Assembly (NCBI RefSeq): GCF_032484785.1
Contig: NZ_JAUETR010000001.1
Coordinates: 682,001-746,000, forward strand
Length of the DNA stretch: 64,000 nucleotides
Reading direction: 5' to 3'
Source of the DNA: Bradyrhizobium sp. SZCCHNS1050
Lineage (GTDB): Bacteria > Pseudomonadota > Alphaproteobacteria > Rhizobiales > Xanthobacteraceae
Part shown: one piece after another, positions 43,544 through 51,987 of the stretch
Layout of the letters: every line of letters starts with the position of its first letter
Position numbering within the stretch: the first letter of the stretch is position 1
Made by a program: the position numbers and the translations under genes
Notes under the pieces: generated by a model
What the model was told of the DNA's origin: nothing
The model's database searches: none
Seen by the model: only the letters and a program-made list of their open reading frames with translations

Positions 43544-43625
43544 GAAAGAAAGAGGCCGCCGACACACGAAGTGCAGGCGGCCCAAGTCCAGGGAGGAAAC
43601 GCCCCAAGAAGGGCTAGTTTTTACT
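43544..43625 (-). ncRNA. Probable alpha-r8 (MmgR-like) small RNA
   Basis: Read on the minus strand, the sequence has a short hairpin GCCC-TTCTT-GGGGC, then the single-stranded decamer TTTCCTCCCT, then GGACTTGG and a strong terminator stem GGCCGCC / GGCGGCC followed by TCTTTCTTTC. This order (hairpin, UUUCCUCCCU, terminator hairpin) is what I remember for the alpha-r8 family, whose Sinorhizobium member MmgR controls polyhydroxybutyrate accumulation. No reading frame fits the region. The 5' end is estimated, and the family name is from memory and needs a covariance-model check. Confidence 0.55.
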
Positions 43626-43716
43626 TACTAGATCAGGAGAGTCGTGGGTATCCGGATGATACCGGAGGTTGTCATCGCGCTGACGGGTTCCATATCCCGA
43701 CCGAGATACCGCCAGG

Positions 43717-43791
43717 TTACGCCGCCTGACGCTCCTCATACCCAACAAATTCCGTGACCTTCTCGGCATTGGAGTCGACCCACCCTGCCAT
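43717..43791 (-). CDS. Tiny ORF with strong ribosome site, 24 residues
   Basis: A 24-residue ORF beginning MAGWVDSNAEK and ending GYEERQAA is preceded by AGGAGGAGGACCG, an almost perfect Shine-Dalgarno sequence at good spacing. It lies upstream of the sRNA on the same strand in a 1-kb region with no larger gene. It contains a Glu-x3-Tyr spacing like PqqA, but the rest of the peptide does not look like PqqA. It may be a real small peptide, a leader peptide, or chance. Confidence 0.35.
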   Translation of the reverse strand: MAGWVDSNAEKVTEFVGYEERQAA

Positions 43792-43888
43792 CGGTCCTCC
43801 TCCTGCAACGACTGCTCGCGGGGCGCGCGAACCCTCCTCGACACCGGCGGCACGGCACAATGCGAGCCGCGACTTGTAGGTGGCGATC

Positions 43889-44017
43889 TCAAAAGTCTCG
43901 AATGTTGTTGGCGAAGGTGTTCTTCAGGAACTCGTCGCCGAACATCGCATGTTCGATCGCCGCCAAGAGCGGGACCTTCTCAGCGCCACATGGTTGGTGT
44001 GACAAGATGCGCGTCAT
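43889..44017 (-). other. Small ORF or gene remnant, 42 residues
   Basis: The minus strand encodes MTRILSHQPCGAEK followed by VPLLAAIEHAMFGDEFLKN and a natural-looking end NNIRDF. The amino acid composition is more protein-like than the surrounding frames, but the ribosome site is weak, so it could be the tail of a decayed gene. The rest of the 43394-44415 interval shows no recognisable gene. Confidence 0.25.
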
Positions 44018-44415
44018 CGGTTCGTTTCCGACCGAGAGCGCCAGGGCTTTGTGCAGCCTCATCGACATTGGGCGCAGGCTCGATTGCTGGCGCGTGGTCG
44101 AGCTGGATCACAGGAACCGCGGCGGGGTGTTCCGGAGCGCTGCGCTGATCGCGCGCGCAAGGGAAAGCGGAACTTGCCGAATCACTCGGCTGGTCAACGG
44201 GGTCGTGCATGTGGCAGCTCCGAGCCCTGAAGCGGCGATTACTAATCCCTTCCGAGACTAGGCGATATCAACTGCGTTAATCCATGCGCGATCTCGCCGC
44301 GTGCGGCCGATTCACCCGCAAGGCGGCGGACGACCGTGTGCTTGCCATCCGTTCGTGGCTGCTCGATGACGCCTCCCGCACTGCACGCGGAATCGTGATG
44401 GCCGTTCCGCCGGCA

Positions 44416-45807
44416 TCAGCGCACGCGCGCGCCGACGCGGTCGAGCAGTGCCGCACCGGTGCGGATGCCATTGTAGAAGCAGTCGATCGTCATGTTCTCG
44501 TTGGGCGCGTGATTGGCCTCGTCGGCATTCGCATAGGGAACGACGAAGGCGGGAATGCCGAGGAGCTTGGTGAAGACGTAGTCCGGCAGACTGCCGCCGG
44601 TGCACGGGAATTCGAGCGGCGTGAGGCCCTGCGCGAGCGCGATGGCATCGCGCACGATCGCGCCAAAGGGCGAATCGAGCGGCACGCGCGACGGCAGCAT
44701 GCCGCCGCGCCGGATGAACTCCACCTCCGGCGCATGGCGCTTCACATGCGCCTCCACCTTCGCCAACACGTCGTCCGGCGTCATCGCCTCGACCAGGCGG
44801 ATGTCGCATTTGGCGAAGGCCTCGCAGGGCAGCACGGTCTTGCTGCCCGGTCCGCCATAACCGCCGTGCAAGCCGTTGATGGTCAGCGTCGGATGGAACA
44901 TCAGACGTTCGTAGTAGCCGCGATCGGGCGGCGCATCGAGATGGCTGAGACCGAGGCTCGCCTTGGCGGCATCGAGGTCCAGCGGCAGGCGCTTCACGGC
45001 AGCAATGTCCAGCTCGCTCGGCGGCACGACTGCGTCATGCAGACCGTCGATAGTGATCTCGCCCGCGGCATTCTTCATCGTCCCGAGCAGGTGGACCAAC
45101 GTCCAGATCGGATTCGGCACGATGCCGCCGAGGTTGCCAGAATGCACGTCGCGGCTGGCGTGCTTCGCGCGCAGCTCGAACGAGCACATGCCGCGCACGC
45201 CATAGGTCATGGTCGGCCGCCCCGAGGGGTGCATCGGCCCGTCCGCGGTGACGACGAAATCGGCCTTCAGCCCGTCGCGATGCTCAGCGACGAAATCGGC
45301 GATGCGCGGGCTGCCGATCTCCTCCTCGCCTTCGAGCAGAAAGATCACATTGCAGGGCAGCTCGCCATGCACTCGGAGATGGGATTCGATCGCCATGAGC
45401 TGCGCGAAATGCTGCCCCTTGTTGTCGCCAATGCCGCGGGCATAGATGCGCCCATCGCGGATGGTCGGCTCGAACGGCGGGCTCAGCCACAGCTCCAACG
45501 GATCCGGCGGCTGCACGTCGTAGTGCCCGTAGAGCAGCACGGTAGGTGCGCCCGGCTTCTTCTGCCAGCGTCCGAGCACCATCGGATGCCCGGCGGTCGC
45601 GATCGTCTCGGCGTCGAGGCCGATCTCCCGCAGCATGGCGACCAGCAGTGCGGCGACCTCGGTGATGCCGATGTTGTGAGCGCTGATCGAGGGATGCCGG
45701 ACATAGTCCATCACGCGGGCCAGGAAATCCTGCTTTTGATTCTCGATGTGAGCGAACACTGCCTTCAGGCCAGCAGATGGACGCGGCAGGCTACGCTCTT
45801 CATTCAT
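44416..45807 (-). CDS. M20-family metallopeptidase/dipeptidase
   Basis: A 463-residue M20 peptidase with dinuclear zinc ligands in VLLYGHYDVQPPDP, GIGDNKGQ (bridging Asp), EGEEEIGS (catalytic Glu plus ligand) and VTADGPM, with the lid-domain His in KHASRDVHSGNLGG. Such enzymes cleave dipeptides or acyl-amino acids. It is the last gene of the opine-type operon on this strand and could release amino acids from an amide-linked substrate. The specific substrate is not evident. Confidence 0.9.
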   Translation of the reverse strand: MNEERSLPRPSAGLKAVFAHIENQKQDFLARVMDYVRHPSISAHNIGITEVAALLVAMLREIGLDAETIATAGHPMVLGRWQKKPGAPTVLLYGHYDVQPPDPLELWLSPPFEPTIRDGRIYARGIGDNKGQHFAQLMAIESHLRVHGELPCNVIFLLEGEEEIGSPRIADFVAEHRDGLKADFVVTADGPMHPSGRPTMTYGVRGMCSFELRAKHASRDVHSGNLGGIVPNPIWTLVHLLGTMKNAAGEITIDGLHDAVVPPSELDIAAVKRLPLDLDAAKASLGLSHLDAPPDRGYYERLMFHPTLTINGLHGGYGGPGSKTVLPCEAFAKCDIRLVEAMTPDDVLAKVEAHVKRHAPEVEFIRRGGMLPSRVPLDSPFGAIVRDAIALAQGLTPLEFPCTGGSLPDYVFTKLLGIPAFVVPYANADEANHAPNENMTIDCFYNGIRTGAALLDRVGARVR

Positions 45808-45933
45808 GATGTCGGCTTTCGGCGCGTGCGGTGGACGGACAGGCTCATGTTCGATCGAATTGGACCGAAAAGCAAATCACGCGCGGAGCGAGCCCCGCGC
45901 GTGATCGATTGACCGCTCGATGCGGCGCGATGC

Positions 45934-46284
45934 TCAACCCTTGACGGCCGTGACCACGATCTCGATCAGCGCGCCGCCGCCGAGATCGGAGACGCCGACC
46001 GTGGCGCGAACCGGCAGGTCGTCGCCGAAGAACGCAGTCCAAGCCGCATCCATCTCCTTCTTCTTCGACAGGTCGGTGACGAAGATCTGGCCGGAGACGA
46101 CGCGCGACCTGTCGGTGCCAGCTTGCTTCAGGAAGCCGTCGATCTTGCCGAGGATGTTGCGGGTCTGCTCGCCCATCGACACCGAGGTATCGTCGGCGAT
46201 GGTGCCGCCGATGAAGACGAAGCCGTTGGCCTCGACGATGCGGTGGTGGATGGCGGAGCGGATCTTGCGGGTGATGGTCATCAT
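45934..46284 (-). CDS. RidA family protein
   Basis: A 116-residue YjgF/YER057c/UK114-type protein. RidA members hydrolyse reactive enamine/imine intermediates formed from amino acids. Family segments are visible: GFVFIGGTIADDTSVSMGEQTRNILGKIDGFL, VVSGQIFVTDLSKKKEMDAAW and RATVGVSDLGGGALIEIVVTA. The usual Arg that binds the carboxylate is at RATVGV. It lies 4 bp after the FAD oxidase gene (46289), consistent with dealing with imines made by the amine-oxidising enzymes of the operon. Confidence 0.92.
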   Translation of the reverse strand: MMTITRKIRSAIHHRIVEANGFVFIGGTIADDTSVSMGEQTRNILGKIDGFLKQAGTDRSRVVSGQIFVTDLSKKKEMDAAWTAFFGDDLPVRATVGVSDLGGGALIEIVVTAVKG

Positions 46285-46288
46285 GTCC

Positions 46289-47422
46289 TCATGTGGATGG
46301 TGAAGGGATGGAGTTCTGAAAGCGCGCGATGCTGAGATCGCCGATGCGCGTCTGGGTGCCGCCGTGCGCGATGAGCTCGGCCATCACCGCGCCGGCGCCG
46401 GGGCCGAGCTGGAAGCCGTGCGCCGAGAAGCCGAACTGGTGATACAGCCCGTCGTGAACGGCGCTCGGCCCGAACACCGGAATGTCGTCGCGCATGCGCG
46501 CCTCGATGCCGGCCCAGGCGCGCACGATGGTCGCGCGGCGCATCACCGCGAACAGCTCCGCGACGGTGCGCGCGCTCTCCGACAGCTTGCGCCAGTCGAG
46601 CACGGTCTCGTTGCGGTCCTGGTCGGGCGTTGCAAGATGGCCCCCGCCGATCAGCACCGTGCCGTTGGGGAACTGCTTGAACGACAGCTTGCGGCCGCGC
46701 AGGATGACGACGGGATCGATGAAGTGCGCGACGGGCGACGTGATCATCAGCATCGGCGCGATGGTCTCGACCGGCACCGGCTCGCCGCACTGTTCCGCAA
46801 TGCGGCCGGCCCAGGCGCCGGCGGCATTGACCAGCACCGGAGCGGCAAAGCTCTCGGAGCCGACGTCGACATGCCAAAGCTTGCCGTCCTTGCGGATGTT
46901 CGTCGCCGCCACGCCCTCGCGAATGAGCGCGCCGAGCTGCTCCGCCTTGCGGCGGAACGCCGTCGTGGTGCGCGCGGGCTGCGCCGCGCCGTCGCGCCGC
47001 GACACCACGCCGCCCGGACAGCTCTCCGCTACCGCCGGCACGAGGCGACGCAATTCCGTGCCGTCGATCAGCTCCTCGTGGCTGAAGCCGCGCGCGTTGA
47101 GATCGGCGACGCGGGCGCGACAGGCGTCGAGCTCCGCGTCGTTCTCGGCGACCAGCACCTGGCCGAAGCTTTCGAAGCCGCAATCATCATCGACCAGGTC
47201 GCTGATGTTCTCCCAGATGCCCATCGAGCGGATCGACAGCGGAATCTCCGCGACGTCGCGCATGAGTTGGCGCACGCCGCCGGCATTGACACCGGAGGCG
47301 TGACGGCCGGCATAGTCCTTCTCGATCAGCACCGGCTTCAACCCGGCCAGGCATAGATGCAGCGCGGTCGAGCAGCCGTGGATGCCGCCACCCACGATGA
47401 TGGCATCCGTCTTCACCGTCAT
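46289..47422 (-). CDS. FAD-dependent DAO-type oxidoreductase (HcnC/opine oxidase B-like)
   Basis: A 377-residue glycine oxidase/DAO-fold flavoprotein with the dinucleotide motif AIIVGGGIHGCSTALHLCLAG at the N-terminus, a mid-protein NAAGAWAGRIAEQCG and a C-terminal FGFSAHGFQLGPGAGAVMAELI. Together with the two overlapping upstream genes (small Fe-S protein and BFD-containing flavoprotein) it forms the three-part layout of HcnABC, opine oxidases and D-hydroxyproline dehydrogenases. It probably holds the amine-oxidising active site. A 4-bp overlap with the upstream gene shows coupling. Confidence 0.88.
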   Translation of the reverse strand: MTVKTDAIIVGGGIHGCSTALHLCLAGLKPVLIEKDYAGRHASGVNAGGVRQLMRDVAEIPLSIRSMGIWENISDLVDDDCGFESFGQVLVAENDAELDACRARVADLNARGFSHEELIDGTELRRLVPAVAESCPGGVVSRRDGAAQPARTTTAFRRKAEQLGALIREGVAATNIRKDGKLWHVDVGSESFAAPVLVNAAGAWAGRIAEQCGEPVPVETIAPMLMITSPVAHFIDPVVILRGRKLSFKQFPNGTVLIGGGHLATPDQDRNETVLDWRKLSESARTVAELFAVMRRATIVRAWAGIEARMRDDIPVFGPSAVHDGLYHQFGFSAHGFQLGPGAGAVMAELIAHGGTQTRIGDLSIARFQNSIPSPST

Positions 47423-48825
47423 CCGCGCACCACGGCCTTGGTGGCCTCTTCAGTCTTCGGCAGGCCTGCGAGCTCCGACAGCATGATCGGCTTCACCGGC
47501 GCGCGCAGCCGGTAGTAGCCGATCTCCTGCGGGGTCTTGCCGCGCGCCTCGGCCATCAGCTCGGTGACGGTGAGGCCACACAGCCGCCCCTGGCACGGCC
47601 CCATGCCGGTGCGGCGATAGGCCTTGAGCTGGTTCGGCCCGGTGGCGCCGATCGCGACGGAGTCGAGCACGTCCTTGGCGGTGATCTCCTCGCAGCGGCA
47701 TACGATGGTGTCGCCTTGCGGGATACGGAACTGCTTTGCCGGCTGGAACAGAACGTCGAGGAAGGTCCTGCCGCGCTCGGCGCGGGCCAGCTCCGCAGAC
47801 CTATCGATGACCTTTGCGTGCGGGCGAAGCGCCTTGATCGCATCCCCGGCCGCCCGCCGGCCGCGCACCACGGCCGCCTGCGCGCCGCCAATGCCGGCGC
47901 CATCGCCGGCAATGGCGATGCCGGGAATGGAGCTGTTACCAAGGGCATCCAGCACCGGAGTCCAGCACAGCTGCAGCTCGTTCCAGCGATGCTCGACGCC
48001 GGCGGCCATCGCGAGATTCACATTGGGGACCACGCCCTGATGCAGCAGCAGCAACTCGGCCGCCAGCGTCTCGCGCTTGCCGCCCGCGGTGGCGTAGCTG
48101 ACCGCCGAGAGCTTGCCCTCGCCCTCTGCCACGAGTTCGGTCACGCCGCTGGTGACGCGCACCTTCGCGCGCACCTCGCGCATCATCGCGAGCCCCTTGC
48201 CGAAATAGGGCGAGGTCAGGAACGCGAGGGCATGAGGCAGCGCCGCGATGTAGTTGGCGCGCGGGGTGGTGTCGAGAATGCGATCGATGCGGCCGCCGAG
48301 GCGCAGGATCTGCGCCGCGAGCAGCCACAGCAGCGGCCCCTGCCCGGCCAAAATCGTCGGGCAGTCAGGCACGAGGCCGGAGGATTTCAACATCGTCTGC
48401 GCCGCGCCCGCGGTCATCACGCCGGGCAGGGTCCAGCCAGGAATCGGGAACGGACGCTCCTGCGCTCCGGTCGCGATGATAACCCGCTTGGCCTTGATGA
48501 AGGCCGAGCCGCCGGCCACCGAGACGCCGATCTCGAGATTGCGGTCGAGGCTCCACACCGTGGCGCGATGAATGATCTCCGCACCGCTGTCGCGCGCGGC
48601 TTTCACGAGCTGCTTGCCGGACCAATAGTCCGCGCCGAGCAGCGCTTCGCTCTTCAGAGGCGTCGCATCGATCGCACGCCAGACCTGGCCGCCGGGGCCG
48701 GCGTTCTCGTCGAGCAGCAGCGTCGACAGAGCGGCGCCAGCCGTCATCTCTGCAGCAGCGAGGCCCGCAGGACCGGCGCCGATCACCACGACGTCATATT
48801 CATCATGCTTCGGCGCGGCGCTCAT
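47419..48825 (-). CDS. FAD/NAD(P)-binding subunit with BFD domain (HcnB/opine oxidase A-like)
   Basis: A 468-residue flavoprotein: FAD motif VVIGAGPAGLAAAEMTAG, a second nucleotide-binding segment RVIIATGAQERPFPIPGWTLPGVMTAGAAQTML and IAGDGAGIGGAQAAVVRGR, then a C-terminal BFD-like [2Fe-2S] domain with Cys residues in DTIVCRCEEITAKDV and GMGPCQGRLCGLTV. This matches the A/alpha subunit of opine oxidase and HcnB. It overlaps the gene on each side by 4 bp, and its product should relay electrons from the DAO-type subunit. Confidence 0.9.
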   Translation of the reverse strand: MSAAPKHDEYDVVVIGAGPAGLAAAEMTAGAALSTLLLDENAGPGGQVWRAIDATPLKSEALLGADYWSGKQLVKAARDSGAEIIHRATVWSLDRNLEIGVSVAGGSAFIKAKRVIIATGAQERPFPIPGWTLPGVMTAGAAQTMLKSSGLVPDCPTILAGQGPLLWLLAAQILRLGGRIDRILDTTPRANYIAALPHALAFLTSPYFGKGLAMMREVRAKVRVTSGVTELVAEGEGKLSAVSYATAGGKRETLAAELLLLHQGVVPNVNLAMAAGVEHRWNELQLCWTPVLDALGNSSIPGIAIAGDGAGIGGAQAAVVRGRRAAGDAIKALRPHAKVIDRSAELARAERGRTFLDVLFQPAKQFRIPQGDTIVCRCEEITAKDVLDSVAIGATGPNQLKAYRRTGMGPCQGRLCGLTVTELMAEARGKTPQEIGYYRLRAPVKPIMLSELAGLPKTEEATKAVVRG

Positions 48826-49148
48826 TTGCCGATCTCCCGCTTGCCCTTCTGGACTTCGATCTGCATGCCCTCGGCGACAGGCACGAGACAGCCTTGCCGG
48901 TTACCGACTCCATCGATGGTGACGAGGCAGTCGAAGCACACGCCCATCATGCAATAAGGCAGGCGCCTTGCGCCGCTGACCGCGGTGGCGCGCCGGACGT
49001 CGAGGCCGGAGGCGAGCAGCGCCGCCGACACGGAGTCACCCTCGCGCGCGGCAACCGGCTGCCCCCCGACATGGATCGTCACCGATCCCCTCGCATCACC
49101 CTCAGTTCGTTTGAACATCATCGTCTCCATGGCGCCTTGCGCCGTCAT
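48822..49148 (-). CDS. Small (2Fe-2S) subunit (HcnA/SoxA-like)
   Basis: A 108-residue ferredoxin-domain protein with SVTIHVGGQPVAAREGDSVSAALLASG and the cluster motif LPYCMMGVCFDCLVTIDG...GCLV (C-x4-C-x2-C...C). It is the third, gamma-type subunit of the HcnABC/opine-oxidase complex. Several starts are possible (49148, or ATGs at 49130, 49121 and 49118); the homologous region begins at MFKRTEG, so the true protein may be ~10 residues shorter. Confidence 0.88.
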   Translation of the reverse strand: MTAQGAMETMMFKRTEGDARGSVTIHVGGQPVAAREGDSVSAALLASGLDVRRATAVSGARRLPYCMMGVCFDCLVTIDGVGNRQGCLVPVAEGMQIEVQKGKREIGK

Positions 49149-49151
49149 CCC

Positions 49152-50288
49152 TCAGTAGTAGCCACTGCCGCCCGCCCTCGCTTCGCTGTCGAAGCGGCTG
49201 GCTGTGAATGCACCGACCAGCTCCGGCTCGAGCGCGCCGTCCTTGACCATGCGCGCGATGTCGAAAGCGTGGTTCGCCGCGAGCGTCACGCCGGAATGGC
49301 AGCAGGCGACGAAGGCGCCCGGGTGGCTCTCCGACTGCTCGTAGATCGGAAAGCCGTCCTTCGGCATCACGCGGATGCCGGTCCAGCTTCTGACGACGTT
49401 GAGCCGCGCCAGATGCGGGAAGGTGCGCTGGGCGCGATCGGCCATGACCGCGTTGACGGAAAAGTTCTGCACGCGGTCGTCGAGCTCGTCCTCCTTGCTG
49501 TCGCCGATCATCACCGTACCCTCGTCTGTCTGGCGGATCGTGGTCAACGGATGCGGCAGGAACGGCATCGTGCGCTCGGTCACGACGATCTGGCCGCGCG
49601 TCGGCCCCATCGGCGCGGACAGCCCGACCATCGGCGCCAGGGTCTGGTTGGCATTTCCCGCCGCGAGCACGACCTTGGCCGCACGGATCTCGCCTTGCCC
49701 CGTCGTCAGCCTGAACTCATTGCCGTCCAGCGCGATCGCACCGACCGCGCGCTCCGGCAGATAGTCGACGCCGAACTGCTTCATGCCGGCGTGCAGGGCG
49801 CGGAAGGTGCGCAGCGAATTCACGTGACCATCATAGGGGCAGAAGCTGCCGCCCGAGACCTCCGGGCCGATCAGCGGCAGCATCTTCTTCACCTCGGACG
49901 CCGGCAGCATCTCCATCTGATAGTCGGCGGCGCCGACCTGGTTGTGCATGCGCGCGACGAGCTGGGTGCGCTGCTCGTACTCGGCCTCGCCGAGGGTGAG
50001 ATGAAAGCCGCCGTTCTGCTGCAGCACCACGTCGAGACCGGTCTGCGCCTTCAGCTCCTCGGCGAGCTTCGGCCACGCCTTGGAGCCGCGCACCGTCCAG
50101 CCGGTGTAGGCCGGCATGCCCAGGCCCTTGCTCTGCACCCACACCAGCGCGAAGTTGGCGCGCGAGGCACGCTTGGCGATGTCGCCCTCGTCGAGCACGG
50201 CGACGCGCTGGCCGAGCCGGCCGAGCCCCCAGGCAATCGCAGAGCCGAGCAGGCCGCCGCCGACGACGGCGACGTCATAGTCTCTCAT
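49152..50288 (-). CDS. FAD-dependent DAO-type oxidoreductase (second, upstream)
   Basis: A 378-residue DAO-fold flavoenzyme with AVVGGGLLGSAIAWGLGRLG at the N-terminus, VVLAAGNANQTLAPMVG and the C-terminal FVACCHSGVTLAANHAFDIARMV. It is a different branch from the 46289-47422 protein. It lies 3 bp upstream of the Fe-S subunit, so the operon encodes two amine/amino-acid-oxidising flavoproteins that may share one small/relay pair or act on successive N-C bonds. The substrate is likely an N-substituted or D-amino acid (inference). Confidence 0.88.
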   Translation of the reverse strand: MRDYDVAVVGGGLLGSAIAWGLGRLGQRVAVLDEGDIAKRASRANFALVWVQSKGLGMPAYTGWTVRGSKAWPKLAEELKAQTGLDVVLQQNGGFHLTLGEAEYEQRTQLVARMHNQVGAADYQMEMLPASEVKKMLPLIGPEVSGGSFCPYDGHVNSLRTFRALHAGMKQFGVDYLPERAVGAIALDGNEFRLTTGQGEIRAAKVVLAAGNANQTLAPMVGLSAPMGPTRGQIVVTERTMPFLPHPLTTIRQTDEGTVMIGDSKEDELDDRVQNFSVNAVMADRAQRTFPHLARLNVVRSWTGIRVMPKDGFPIYEQSESHPGAFVACCHSGVTLAANHAFDIARMVKDGALEPELVGAFTASRFDSEARAGGSGYY

Positions 50289-50299
50289 CGTAGTATCTC

Positions 50300-51109
50300 C
50301 TATCGTCCTGCGTCGCCGCCTTTGGCAGTGAGCACGCGGTCGAGGCCATAGACGCGATCGAGCACGATCAGGACGGTCATGGTGATGGCGATGACGCTGG
50401 CCGACACCGACGTCACCAGCGGATCGATGTTGTCCTGGATGTAGAGGAACATGCGCACCGGCAAGGTCTCGGTGCCGGGCGTCGCCAGGAACACGGTCAT
50501 GGTCAGATCGTCGAACGACTGGATGAAGGCGAGCATCCAGCCGCTCACGATGCCAGGCAGGATCGCGGGCAAGGTGACGCGGCGAAACATGGTCCAGCCG
50601 TCGGCACCGAGCGAGACCGCGGCCATCTCGATCGACCGGTCCATGCCGGTCGCGGCCGCAAGCGTCAGCCGCAGCGCGAACGGAAACACCACGACGACAT
50701 GGGCGATCACCAGCGCCGCGAACGTGCCGCCGATGCCGACCGACGTGAAGAAGCGCAGGAAGGCGATGCCGAGCACGACGTGCGGGATCATCAAGGGCGA
50801 CAGGAACAGCGCCGACAGCGCGTCACGGCCGCGGAAGCGATAGCGGCTGATCGCCAGCGCCGCCGGCACCGCGAACAAGAGCGCCACGCACGAGGACAGC
50901 GCGCCGAGCCACAGGCTCACGCCGAAGGCGTGGACGAATTCCGGATAGGCGGCGAGCGCCCTGAACCAGCGCAGCGAGAAGCTGGTGATCGGGATCGACA
51001 GAAAGCCTTCGGGCGTGAACGCGACCCAGCACACAACGACGATCGGCGCCACCATGAAGACGACGAACACGGCATGGAAAATCAGCGCCAGAGGGCCGTT
51101 CCTGCTCAT
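50300..51109 (-). CDS. ABC transporter permease, PotC type
   Basis: A 269-residue inner-membrane permease of the spermidine/putrescine (type I, MalFG-like) group with about six segments and the EAA loop AAVSLGADGWTMFRRVTLPAILPGIVSGWMLAF near residues 180-212. It follows the PotB-type permease by a 4-bp overlap. Similar systems import opines, polyamines and iron chelates; the flavoenzymes downstream favour an opine or amine ligand. Confidence 0.92.
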   Translation of the reverse strand: MSRNGPLALIFHAVFVVFMVAPIVVVCWVAFTPEGFLSIPITSFSLRWFRALAAYPEFVHAFGVSLWLGALSSCVALLFAVPAALAISRYRFRGRDALSALFLSPLMIPHVVLGIAFLRFFTSVGIGGTFAALVIAHVVVVFPFALRLTLAAATGMDRSIEMAAVSLGADGWTMFRRVTLPAILPGIVSGWMLAFIQSFDDLTMTVFLATPGTETLPVRMFLYIQDNIDPLVTSVSASVIAITMTVLIVLDRVYGLDRVLTAKGGDAGR

Positions 51110-51987
51110 CGGAACACCTCCTGATAGCGGCGCTCGATCAGCGCGTTGGAGCCGACGACGATCAGGACGAGCGCGATCAGCAGCAGCACGGCGACCGCGG
51201 CGCCGAGCGGCCAGTTCAACGTATTGAGGAATTCGTCATAGGCGAGCGTCGCCGCGACCTTGAGCCTGCGGCCGCCGATGATCGCCGGCGTCGCGAACGC
51301 GCTGGCGGACAGCGAGAATACGATGATGGCGCCCGACAGCACGCCCGGCATGATCTGCGGCAGCACGATGCGGCGGACCACCGTCAGCGAGCTTGCCCCC
51401 AGCGACAGCGCCGCATTCTCGACCTGCGGATCGAGCCGCTGCAGCGCGGTCCACACCGCGAGCACCATGAACGGCATCATCGCATGCGCCAGCGCGATCA
51501 CCATGCCGGTCTCGGTGAACATGAACCTGATTGGTGACTCGATCAGGCCTGATGTCATCAGGAGCTTGTTGGCGAGCCCGTTGTTACCGCCGAACAGGAG
51601 CGCCCAGCCGAGGGTGCGCGCAACGACCGAGATCAGCAGTGGGCCGATGATCACCAGCAGGAAGAGACCCTTCCACGGCCCCTGCATGCGGTTGAGGATA
51701 TAGGCCTCCGGTACGCCGAACACCGCCGTGATCAAGGTCGCCAGCACCGCGACGCGGAAGGTGCGCCAGAACATCTCCGCGTAGTAGGGATCGTCCACGA
51801 TCTCGCGCCAGTTCTTCAGGATGAAGACCGGCTCGATGCCCTTGTACTGGCCCCAATCGTGGAACGACAGCATCACGGTCATCGCCAACGGGATCACGAC
51901 GACGCCCAGGAACAGCATCAAGGCCGGCAGCGCCAGCGAAAGGCCGGCGCGCGTCTCCGACGAGTTGGACGCGATGGTCGCGCTCAT
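51106..51987 (-). CDS. ABC transporter permease, PotB type
   Basis: A 293-residue permease; the EAA loop is NAALSLGASSLTVVRRIVLPQIMPGVLSGAIIVF near residues 195-228, and the first segment is LALPALMLFLGVVVIPLAMTVML. It overlaps the ATPase gene and the PotC-type gene by 4 bp each, so the three are translationally coupled. Confidence 0.92.
   Translation of the reverse strand: MSATIASNSSETRAGLSLALPALMLFLGVVVIPLAMTVMLSFHDWGQYKGIEPVFILKNWREIVDDPYYAEMFWRTFRVAVLATLITAVFGVPEAYILNRMQGPWKGLFLLVIIGPLLISVVARTLGWALLFGGNNGLANKLLMTSGLIESPIRFMFTETGMVIALAHAMMPFMVLAVWTALQRLDPQVENAALSLGASSLTVVRRIVLPQIMPGVLSGAIIVFSLSASAFATPAIIGGRRLKVAATLAYDEFLNTLNWPLGAAVAVLLLIALVLIVVGSNALIERRYQEVFR

Noticed and set aside
43717..43791. 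A second pqqA gene
   Set aside because: It has the Glu-x3-Tyr spacing but lacks the W-x-x-P start, the G-x-E context and the basic C-terminus of PqqA. Kept as an unassigned tiny ORF.
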